Assembly (NCBI GenBank): GCA_021413535.1
Contig: JAIOQF010000210.1
Span: 1 to 6,496 of the forward strand
Direction: 5' to 3'
DNA from: Verrucomicrobiota bacterium
GTDB lineage: Bacteria > Verrucomicrobiota > Verrucomicrobiia > Verrucomicrobiales > Verrucomicrobiaceae
DNA: 6,496 nt
Shown piece by piece: positions 1-6,006 of this stretch. How positions within the stretch are numbered: position 1 is the first letter of the stretch; each line of letters begins with the position of its first letter. The notes beneath the pieces were generated by a model that did no database searches, was not told the DNA's origin, and worked only from the letters and a program-made list of their open reading frames with translations. Made by a program: the position numbers and the translations under genes.

Positions 1-1
1 C

Positions 2-910
2 GTCCGCGTCGCTGCCGTGCCCACCCGCCGCGAGTTTCAGAAGGTCATCATGCGCTTCCTCGACAAGCAGGACGGCGTGCGCAGCCTGAGTGATTTCAAT
101 CTCAGCCAGCGCCAGATCGACATTTTCTCGCGCACCATGCAGCGCGACCAAGGACTCATTCTCGTCACCGGCCCCACCGGCTCCGGTAAGACGACGACGC
201 TCTACGCCTTGCTCAACAGCGTCAACGACGCCAGCGTCAACATCCAGACCATCGAAGATCCCATCGAATACGAAATCGAAGGCATCAACCAGACGCAGAC
301 CAATCCCGTCTACAACCTCGACTTTGCCAACGGCCTGCGCTCCCTCTTGCGCGCTGACCCCGACATCATTCTCATCGGTGAATCCCGCGATGCGGAGACT
401 GCCAATGCCGCCATTAATGCCTCCCTCACCGGACACCTCGTGCTTACCACGCTCCACGCCAATGATTCGTTGCGCGCGGTCTCGCGTCTCCTGAGCATGG
501 GCGTGGAAAAATATCTCGTCTCCGACTCCCTCGCCCTGAGCCAGGCCCAGCGCCTCGTGCGCCGCCTTTGCAACTACTGCAAGCGTCCCATCGCCGCCAG
601 CATGGAACTTCAGGCCATGATGGCCCGCCAGGGCGCCATCACTCAGCCCATCACTTCGCCCATCTATGAACAAGTCGGCTGCACCGAGTGCCACGGCACC
701 GGCTACTCCGGACGAATCGCGCTGATGGAACTCTGCGAAGTCAACGCCGAGCTGCGCGATCTCATCGAGCAGGGCGCACCCCAGAGCGCGCTGCGGGTGG
801 TCGCTTTGAAAAACGGATTCCGCACCCTCTATCAAGAAGGACTCTCCCAAGTCATCTCCGGTCACACCACTATGGAGGAAATCCGCTGCCTCTCTTACAC
901 CGCTATCTAA
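2..910 (+). CDS. GspE/PulE/PilB-family secretion or type IV pilus assembly ATPase (5'-truncated)
   Basis: This is the C-terminal ~302 residues of a hexameric traffic ATPase that powers pseudopilus or pilus assembly from the cytoplasmic face of the inner membrane. The Walker A motif GPTGSGKT is at 170-193, the Asp box TIEDPIEYE follows, Walker B DIILIGE is at 362-382, and the His box is LTTLHAND. A tetracysteine zinc site is formed by CNYC (569-580) and CTEC (680-691), followed by GYSGRIALMEL, as in GspE and PilB but not PilT. The frame is open to the left edge, and RVAAVPTRR before GTG 17 matches the family's usual R-S-x-x-P-T stretch, so that GTG is internal. Family members are usually about 500-570 residues, so the N-terminal domain lies outside the window. 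The usual GEIRD is GESRD here. GspE and PilB cannot be told apart without the N-terminus and neighbours. A receiver gene follows after 33 bases. Confidence 0.93.
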   Translation, partial: VRVAAVPTRREFQKVIMRFLDKQDGVRSLSDFNLSQRQIDIFSRTMQRDQGLILVTGPTGSGKTTTLYALLNSVNDASVNIQTIEDPIEYEIEGINQTQTNPVYNLDFANGLRSLLRADPDIILIGESRDAETANAAINASLTGHLVLTTLHANDSLRAVSRLLSMGVEKYLVSDSLALSQAQRLVRRLCNYCKRPIAASMELQAMMARQGAITQPITSPIYEQVGCTECHGTGYSGRIALMELCEVNAELRDLIEQGAPQSALRVVALKNGFRTLYQEGLSQVISGHTTMEEIRCLSYTAI

Positions 911-943
911 CCATTTTTTAACAACACTCAACCTGATAACACC

Positions 944-1417
944 ATGGCCATCTGGAATAACAAACCCACCAAAACTTACAACGAAATCCCGCAAGCCTCC
1001 AACGGAACCATCCTCCTCGTGGATGACGAACCTCTCGTTCGCGCCATGACCGGTGCCGTGCTCACCGCCATGGGCTGGAGCGTGATTAATGTAAGCTCCG
1101 GTGAAGACGCCGTGCAAATGCTTCAGCACATGCGCGAACGCGATACTCAAGTCGACATGGTCATCCTCGATCTCATCCTGCCCTGCGGCATGTCCGGACT
1201 CGATGCCGTGAATCATCTGCGGGAGATACAGCCGGGCGTTCGATTGCTGGCTTGCAGCGGATTCTTTGGTGATGAAATCGGATCAACTTGCATCGAAATG
1301 GGCTTCAACGCCACGCTGGCCAAACCCTTCACCGCAGATGACCTCGCCCAGGCAGTTTATCAGTGTGCCTACTCCGCCGAGTCGCAAACGGCAGCAGGCG
1401 AGATGGTGCCAGCCTGA
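944..1417 (+). CDS. Stand-alone response regulator receiver (CheY-like) protein
   Basis: This 157-residue protein consists of one receiver domain (about residues 21-143) with a short polar N-terminal extension and a short tail, and has no output domain. The acidic pair is D27-D28 in LLVDDEP, the phosphoacceptor is D76 in VILDLILP, the switch residue is S105 in ACSGF, and the conserved lysine is K127 in LAKPF. All phosphorylation residues are therefore present. It probably receives phosphate from a histidine kinase or Hpt protein and acts by protein-protein contact. It sits 33 bases after the ATPase gene and 31 bases before the hybrid kinase gene on the same strand, so co-transcription is likely and the kinase is the obvious candidate partner (inference). 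The ATG at 944 has no recognisable Shine-Dalgarno sequence before it, but the reading frame and the position of the domain support it. Confidence 0.93.
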   Translation: MAIWNNKPTKTYNEIPQASNGTILLVDDEPLVRAMTGAVLTAMGWSVINVSSGEDAVQMLQHMRERDTQVDMVILDLILPCGMSGLDAVNHLREIQPGVRLLACSGFFGDEIGSTCIEMGFNATLAKPFTADDLAQAVYQCAYSAESQTAAGEMVPA

Positions 1418-1448
1418 TGATTGAATTCTGGGTAATCCGGACGGAAGC

Positions 1449-3965
1449 ATGAAATCAATCCTCACCACGCGGCTCGTCTTCTGCGCGGTGCTGGCAGCGG
1501 CGCTGGGAGCGTTCGCTGTCGGCGGCGCATTTGCCTGGCACGAAGTCAGCGCCCTGCGCGCCGCGCAGCGCTCCTTCCTGCTCAGCCAGGCCTTCACCGG
1601 CGTGTCGGAGTTGCGCACGTATTTCAAGGACAGCAAGCTAGTGGAACTCCCGCCACAAATTCCCGGCAACATCGAGGAGCGCATCCGCGGCCGGCTCTTG
1701 GCCGAGAACGGCGACGATCCGCTCAGCACTCTCGGTCTCGCCGTGGAAGTGCTGCGCCACGAAGATGATTCTCGAAGCAAAAAGGGGCGCTTCGTCCGCA
1801 CCGGTTACTTCACCACCCCCAGCATCGTTCCCACCGAACTGGCCCCGGCCTCGACATCCAATATCGAAGAATCTCCCGCCGTCGCCCAAGTCTGGGCCGG
1901 AGCACCCTGCGCCATGTCGCCTCGTTTCATTGAAACCAAAGACGCCCATGTCCAAGCCGCGACCTGGGTCACCGCCGCCGCCCCCATTACCCTCGCCGAT
2001 GGCTCCGTCGTCGGCATCATCCATATGCAGCAGCCGCGTTTTGAACTGCGGCATCTTTTCGCCACCCAGCAATTCACCACGCTGCTCTGGATCGTCGGCC
2101 CCGGCTGCGCCGGACTTGCCGGACTCATGTTCTACTTCGTGGGCCGCAGCATCTCCCGCCGTCTCATGGTATTGACCGACGGCGTGCTCGCCCTCCGCCA
2201 GGGTCAGTGGTCCCATCGTCTCCCGGAACGCGGCTCCGATGACATCTCCCGCGCCGCGCATTTCTTCAATGAAGCGATGGATCAGATCGAGAAGAACGAG
2301 ACTAAGCGCCAGCTCATGATCCAGGAATCGCAGGCTGCGGAAAAACTTGCTCAATCCGGTCTCGAAGCCAAGGCCGATTTCCTCGCCAGCATGAGCCATG
2401 AAATCCGCACTCCGATGAACGGCATCATCGGCACGACCTCTCTCCTGCTCGACACCAGCCTCGATTCCGAACAAATGGAATTCGTTCGCATGATCCGTTC
2501 CAGCGGTGAATCCCTCCTCCATCTCATCAATGACATCCTGGATTTCTCCAGGCTCGAATCCGAAAAATTGAATCTCGAAGAAATTCCCGTGAACCTTGAG
2601 GAACTCTTCCAGGAAACCATGGCCATGTTCGCCTTTAAGGCCACGGAAAAGAATATTGAGCTGAACTATCACGTCAGCGAAGCGCTCCCCCGCAACATCA
2701 CCGGCGACTTCCACCGCATCAAACAAGTCCTCGTCAATCTGCTTGGCAACGCCATCAAGTTCACCAACCAGGGTGAAATTCTTGTTCTCGCCCAGCCCGT
2801 ATTGCGGCAACACCCCGTCACTGGCGAGCGCACCTGGCTCCACATCTCCGTGCGCGACACCGGCATCGGCATCGCCCCGGAAAAACTGCCGCAGCTCTTC
2901 AACGCATTCACCCAGGCTGACACCTCCACCACCCGCAAATACGGCGGCAGCGGACTCGGCCTCGCCATCTCCCGCAAGCTCTGCGGCATCATGGGCGGGG
3001 AAATCTCCGTCACTAGCGAACCCGGAGTCGGCTCCAATTTCTATCTGGAAATTCCCCTGCGCGCCGCGCCAGATAACGATGCCCTCGTCGCCGAAGATCA
3101 AGCCCGCCTCATCACCCTGCGCGGCCAGAGTGCGCGCATCGTATCCTCGCATCCAACGACCGCCGGCATCGTCCAACATTACGGCACCCTTTGGGGCATC
3201 ACCGCAGACATCCGGCAGCTCGCACCCGATTCCAATCCAGAGTCACTCCTCAGCGGCGACTATTCCGTTCTTCTGCTCGACGCCTCCCCGCAGCAGCTCC
3301 CTGCCATCATCCGCATCGCCACCGAAGCCCGGGCCCAGGGGAAAGCCATCGTCTGCCTCGCTCCCCTCGGCCACGAGCAGATCAAGCACGCCATCATGGC
3401 CAGCGCCGGCTCTCGCTCCACCTTCGTGCCCAAGCCCGTCAATCGCCGGGATCTCATGAAAGCCATCGTCCAATCTCTCAACGCCACCCGCGCCGCCGCC
3501 ACCGCCGGTGCGTCCGTTCCCGATGGCAATCCCGCCTCCATTGTCAAACCGCGCATCCGCACGCTCGCCGCCGACTATCCCGCGCGCGTCCTCCTCGCCG
3601 AGGATCAGCCTATGAATCAAAAGCTGGGCCGCATGATGCTTTCTAAACTCGGCTATCAGGCCGACCTTGCCGAAAACGGACGCCAAGCCGTCGACATGAT
3701 GACGCAGAACAACTATGATCTCATCCTCATGGATCTTCACATGCCCGACTTGGATGGCATCGATGCCACCCGGGAAATACGCGGCAACTTCCTACTCAGC
3801 CATCAACCCGTCATCATTGCTCTCACGGGCCACAGTCTAGCCGGGGTGAAGGAAAGCTGCCAGGACGCCGGCATGAACGACTTCCTCAGCAAGCCCGTCA
3901 GCATCGATGACCTCCGCGAAGTCATCGTTCGCAATTTAAGCGCCGAACTCGCAGTGCATGCTTGA
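1449..3965 (+). CDS. Membrane-bound hybrid sensor histidine kinase with two C-terminal receiver domains
   Basis: This 838-residue sensor kinase starts with a TM helix (about 8-30), then an extracytoplasmic sensor region (31-208) that I do not recognise; its WVTAAAPITLADGSVVGII stretch is Cache/PAS-like. TM2 is about 209-231 and HAMP about 232-284, leading through a coiled coil (about 280-308). HisKA carries FLASMSHEIRTP with phospho-acceptor H317. The HATPase has an N box with N430 and N434, G1 DTGIG (470-474), an F box around FNAFTQAD, and G2 GGSGLG (499-504). A degenerate receiver (about 561-680) keeps D611 and K662 but lacks the acidic pair. The final receiver (about 711-833) is intact: E718-D719, D762, T793, K815. 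No Hpt domain is present. Autophosphorylation on H317 and transfer to D762 are expected from the family. The start was chosen because it places a basic residue directly before the first TM and the frame closes at 1422. It lies 31 bases after the receiver gene, and no good SD is seen. Confidence 0.95.
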   Translation: MKSILTTRLVFCAVLAAALGAFAVGGAFAWHEVSALRAAQRSFLLSQAFTGVSELRTYFKDSKLVELPPQIPGNIEERIRGRLLAENGDDPLSTLGLAVEVLRHEDDSRSKKGRFVRTGYFTTPSIVPTELAPASTSNIEESPAVAQVWAGAPCAMSPRFIETKDAHVQAATWVTAAAPITLADGSVVGIIHMQQPRFELRHLFATQQFTTLLWIVGPGCAGLAGLMFYFVGRSISRRLMVLTDGVLALRQGQWSHRLPERGSDDISRAAHFFNEAMDQIEKNETKRQLMIQESQAAEKLAQSGLEAKADFLASMSHEIRTPMNGIIGTTSLLLDTSLDSEQMEFVRMIRSSGESLLHLINDILDFSRLESEKLNLEEIPVNLEELFQETMAMFAFKATEKNIELNYHVSEALPRNITGDFHRIKQVLVNLLGNAIKFTNQGEILVLAQPVLRQHPVTGERTWLHISVRDTGIGIAPEKLPQLFNAFTQADTSTTRKYGGSGLGLAISRKLCGIMGGEISVTSEPGVGSNFYLEIPLRAAPDNDALVAEDQARLITLRGQSARIVSSHPTTAGIVQHYGTLWGITADIRQLAPDSNPESLLSGDYSVLLLDASPQQLPAIIRIATEARAQGKAIVCLAPLGHEQIKHAIMASAGSRSTFVPKPVNRRDLMKAIVQSLNATRAAATAGASVPDGNPASIVKPRIRTLAADYPARVLLAEDQPMNQKLGRMMLSKLGYQADLAENGRQAVDMMTQNNYDLILMDLHMPDLDGIDATREIRGNFLLSHQPVIIALTGHSLAGVKESCQDAGMNDFLSKPVSIDDLREVIVRNLSAELAVHA

Positions 3966-3984
3966 GAAAGTGTTCGGCCATCAG

Positions 3985-4001
3985 GGAAGCATTTCGCTTT
4001 T
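3985..4001 (+). terminator. Weak candidate terminator hairpin after the hybrid kinase gene
   Basis: In the 59-base convergent gap between the kinase and lysC stops, GGAAGC (3985-3990) can pair with GCTTTT (3996-4001) across a 5-base loop. The stem is six pairs, two of them G-U, and the T-rich stretch is the stem's own 3' arm. This is weak for an intrinsic terminator and may be chance. Nothing stronger is visible in the gap for either strand. Confidence 0.2.
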
Positions 4002-4024
4002 ACCTGTTGAAGCCACGAACATGT

Positions 4025-5242
4025 TCACGCATCCAATCCAAAAGCCGTGTGCACAACTTTGGCGGCTTTTTCGATCTCGTTTTCGTTCACGGTGACGGCG
4101 GTCTTGATCTCGCTGGTTGAAATCATCTGAATGTTGATGCCGTTTTCTGCCAGCGCGTTGAACATTTTGGCGGCGACACCGCTGTGGCTTCTCATGCCGA
4201 TGCCGACGATGCTGAGCTTGGCGACACCGCTCTGACTGCGGAGTTTCACATTGCCGCCCAGCGTGGGAATGATCTTGTTCAACTCCGCTTCAGCTTTGGG
4301 AAGTTCTGCGGCGCTGCACGTGAAGGAGATGTCGGTCTCGCCATCCCAGCTGACGTTCTGCACGATCATGTCGATGATGATGTTTGCATCGCGGATGGCG
4401 CTGAAGATGATTGCGGCCACGCCGGGGCGGTCGGGCACGTCGTCGATGGTGACCTTGGCTTGGTTGCGCTCGATGCTGACGCCGCGCACGACGACAGATT
4501 CCATGCCTTTTTCTTCTTCTTTCACTAGGGTGCCGGGGTTGGTGTTCATGCTGTTGCGAACTTCAAAGCGCACGCCGAATTTTTTGGCGAACTCGACGCT
4601 GCGGCTCTGCATCACTTTGCTGCCGCTGCTGGCCATTTCCAGCATTTCATCGTAGCTGATGACGTTTATTTTTTTTGCGGTCTTCACGACGCGCGGATCG
4701 CAGGTGTAAACGCCATCGACATCGGTGAAGATCTGGCAGAGGTCGGCCTTCACCGCTGCGGCCATGGCGATGGCGGTCAAATCGGAGCCGCCACGACCAA
4801 GAGTCGTGATGAGTCCGTCACGCGTCTGTCCTTGGAATCCGGCCAGGATGACGATGTTTCCTTCTTCGAGCATCTCGTGAACTTCCGTCGGCGTGATATC
4901 CGAGATGCGCGCCTTGGTGTGGACGCCATCGGTTTGAATGCCGGCCTGCGCACCGGTGAGCGAGACGGCTTTGCCGCCGATGGAATTGATCGCCATAGCG
5001 GTGAGCGCGATGGTCTGTTGCTCGCCGGTGGCCAGGAGCACATCCATTTCGCGCTCGGTCGGATTTTTTGAAACGGCGTTGGCGAGGTCGATGAGATTGT
5101 TGGTCACGCCGGACATGGCGGAGACGACGGCGATGACTTTATTGCCGGCGTGCTGAGTTTCGAGGATGCGGCGCGCGACGTTGCAGATTCGTTCGGGATT
5201 ACCGACCGAAGTGCCGCCGTATTTTTGGACGATCAGGGCCAT
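4025..5242 (-). CDS. lysC: Aspartate kinase (aspartokinase), monofunctional, with two ACT regions
   Basis: This enzyme phosphorylates L-aspartate to 4-phospho-L-aspartate with ATP, the first committed step toward lysine (and diaminopimelate for peptidoglycan), threonine and methionine, in the cytoplasm. The 405-residue protein opens with the signature KYGGTSVG (7-14), has ATGEQ (71-75), TLGRGGSD (147-154) and FTDVDGVYTCDPR (172-184), then two ACT regions (about 264-335 and 344-403) containing QNVS and STSEIK, as in lysine/threonine-regulated enzymes. Length and layout match the short alpha2beta2 class (about 405-420 residues) such as Bacillus AKII. The start is set at 5242 because MALIVQKYGG is the family's normal N-terminus; extension to an ATG at 5335 would add 31 residues unlike the family. 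No SD precedes 5242. It is monocistronic in view and convergent with the hybrid kinase. An A8 tract lies at codons 189-192. Confidence 0.97.
   Translation of the reverse strand: MALIVQKYGGTSVGNPERICNVARRILETQHAGNKVIAVVSAMSGVTNNLIDLANAVSKNPTEREMDVLLATGEQQTIALTAMAINSIGGKAVSLTGAQAGIQTDGVHTKARISDITPTEVHEMLEEGNIVILAGFQGQTRDGLITTLGRGGSDLTAIAMAAAVKADLCQIFTDVDGVYTCDPRVVKTAKKINVISYDEMLEMASSGSKVMQSRSVEFAKKFGVRFEVRNSMNTNPGTLVKEEEKGMESVVVRGVSIERNQAKVTIDDVPDRPGVAAIIFSAIRDANIIIDMIVQNVSWDGETDISFTCSAAELPKAEAELNKIIPTLGGNVKLRSQSGVAKLSIVGIGMRSHSGVAAKMFNALAENGINIQMISTSEIKTAVTVNENEIEKAAKVVHTAFGLDA
4502..4518 (-). other. Possible internal translation start for an aspartokinase beta (regulatory) subunit
   Basis: Met247 of the aspartokinase is encoded at 4502-4504 and preceded on the coding strand by the purine-rich stretch AGAAGAAAAAGGC. 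Starting here would give an in-frame 159-residue protein (4504 down to 4025) made of both ACT regions. In Bacillus AKII and Corynebacterium LysC the beta subunit begins near residues 246-250, in the same place relative to the ACT domains. The AAAGG lies only one base from the ATG, closer than a normal SD, so ribosome entry is uncertain. The position is striking but expression is inferred. Confidence 0.35.
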
Positions 5243-5275
5243 GAGTGTTGGGTGAAGAAAAGAGCGCGGAGAATG

Positions 5276-5291
5276 CCACGCTTTGGCGTGG
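5276..5291 (-). other. Short perfect hairpin in the lysC leader
   Basis: CCACGC and GCGTGG form a perfect six-pair stem with a four-base loop (CAAA on the lysC strand), 34 bases upstream of the lysC ATG. No T-run follows, so it does not look like an attenuator. It could shape the leader mRNA or be chance. The leader, at roughly 85-90 bases if the promoter call is right, is too short for a full lysine riboswitch. Confidence 0.3.
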
Positions 5292-5333
5292 GCGCAAGGA
5301 GCGGCAGTCAGAACCCTGATGGGATTAAAAATC

Positions 5334-5362
5334 AATATATCCTAATAATTAGGCATATTTAA
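5334..5362 (-). promoter_or_regulatory. Candidate promoter for lysC
   Basis: On the minus strand TATATT (5339 to 5334) matches five of six bases of the -10 consensus TATAAT. Seventeen bases upstream is TTAAAT (5362 to 5357), a poor -35 with three of six matches. It lies in the most AT-rich part of the window, and a start point would fall near 5327, giving a leader of about 85 bases. AT-rich DNA throws up such matches easily, so this is tentative. Confidence 0.35.
5341..5353. promoter_or_regulatory. Perfect 13-bp palindrome (candidate operator) between divergent genes
   Basis: CCTAATAATTAGG is a perfect inverted repeat with six-base arms around one central base. It lies between the putative -10 and -35 of the leftward lysC promoter and about 40 bp upstream of the rightward -10, where a dimeric regulator could affect both genes. 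It is not a recognised operator that I can name. The AT-rich setting raises the odds of a chance palindrome. Confidence 0.4.
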
Positions 5363-5370
5363 TTAATTGG

Positions 5371-5399
5371 TGGAGAAAATTGTTGAAGCTTGTTATAAT
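5371..5399 (+). promoter_or_regulatory. Candidate sigma-70-type promoter with extended -10 for the NlpC/P60-like gene
   Basis: TATAAT at 5394-5399 is a perfect -10 and is preceded by TG one base away (5391-5392), making an extended -10. The -35 position at 17-base spacing is TGGAGA, a weak match, as is common with extended -10 promoters. Transcription would start near 5406. This argues against translation from the TTG at 5380, which lies upstream of the -10, and favours the ATG at 5434. Confidence 0.55.
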
Positions 5400-5433
5400 T
5401 ACCATAATGTTGATCGGTAACCTGATTATTCGT

Positions 5434-6003
5434 ATGAGCTTGTTATCGCGCATCCATCCAACCCTTCGACTTTGTTGCGAGACTTGGGTCTTGCTCTTTG
5501 TGGTGTTGATCTGGACTCAGAAGTCTTCTGCGGAACGATACGGTGCAGCTTCGTCCGTGATAGCGGCTTCGTATGCGCGCAACTCCTTGCCCGTCCTCAA
5601 TTATGACGGTCGTTATGCGCATGCGACTCCTGACATGCCTCAGCCGGTGCTGCGCGCGGTCGAGGCGGGCAACCGTCTCCAAGGCAAGCCCTATCTCTGG
5701 GGCGGGGGACATCGTTATCTTTATGACCGCGGCTACGATTGCTCCGGGTCGGTTTCATTCGTCTTGCATCATGCTGGATTGCTGCCGGGACCACGCCTCT
5801 CACAAGACTTGCAATATTACGGTGATCCTGGTCCTGGACGTTTCATCACGATTTATGCACGCGGCGGACACGTTTTCATGAGCATTTGCGGGCTGCGCTT
5901 GGATACGAGCGATTTCGGCAGTGGTCGCGGTGATGGTCCCCGGTGGCGTCCGACGGCGCGCAGTTACCAAGGCTACTCGATGCGGCATCCGCCGGGCTTG
6001 TGA
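5434..6003 (+). CDS. NlpC/P60-like (C40) cysteine peptidase, exported or membrane-anchored
   Basis: This protein of 189 residues probably cuts peptidoglycan stem peptides in the periplasm. Its N-terminus has basic residues (R6, R12), then a hydrophobic stretch (about 18-28, WVLLFVVLIW) ending in SSA-E, which fits a signal peptide or anchor. The catalytic core is GKPYLWGGGH followed by GYDCSGSVSFVLHHAG with nucleophile C103, then GGHVFMS with H146; D157 could be the third polar residue. It ends in GPRWRP...MRHPPGL, an ending I associate with a subgroup of C40 proteins also found in actinobacteria and proteobacteria. The frame is open to a TTG at 5380 and has another ATG at 5407. I chose 5434 because it gives a normal signal peptide and leaves about 28 bases of leader after the extended -10. 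It is divergent from lysC and convergent with the cytochrome gene, three bases apart. Confidence 0.82.
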   Translation: MSLLSRIHPTLRLCCETWVLLFVVLIWTQKSSAERYGAASSVIAASYARNSLPVLNYDGRYAHATPDMPQPVLRAVEAGNRLQGKPYLWGGGHRYLYDRGYDCSGSVSFVLHHAGLLPGPRLSQDLQYYGDPGPGRFITIYARGGHVFMSICGLRLDTSDFGSGRGDGPRWRPTARSYQGYSMRHPPGL

Positions 6004-6006
6004 ATG

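Noticed and set aside
17..19. GTG at 17 as start of the ATPase gene
   Set aside because: The frame is open to the window edge and the residues before it match the conserved family stretch; the protein would also lack its N-terminal half.
1638..3179. A 513-codon open frame on the minus strand opposite the hybrid kinase, plus several shorter ones there
   Set aside because: Its product is a low-complexity Gly/Ala/Asp/Glu-rich sequence with no domain signal, and it is fully antisense to a kinase with every expected motif. It is a codon-bias shadow of a GC-rich gene.
4184..4655. Open frames on the plus strand opposite aspartate kinase
   Set aside because: They encode no recognisable domain and lie antisense to a well-conserved gene; they are shadows.
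5243..5335. Upstream extension of aspartate kinase to an ATG at 5335
   Set aside because: The 31 extra residues are unlike any aspartokinase N-terminus, and MALIVQKYGGTSVG at 5242 is the normal start. The extension would also begin at the putative -10 element.
5243..5340. Lysine riboswitch upstream of lysC
   Set aside because: The space between the putative promoter and the ATG is about half the length of a lysine riboswitch aptamer, and only one simple hairpin is seen.
5380..5433. TTG at 5380 or ATG at 5407 as start of the C40 peptidase
   Set aside because: The TTG lies upstream of the extended -10 and the ATG at 5407 would sit at the predicted transcription start. The ATG at 5434 gives a conventional signal peptide, though 5407 as a leaderless start cannot be fully excluded.
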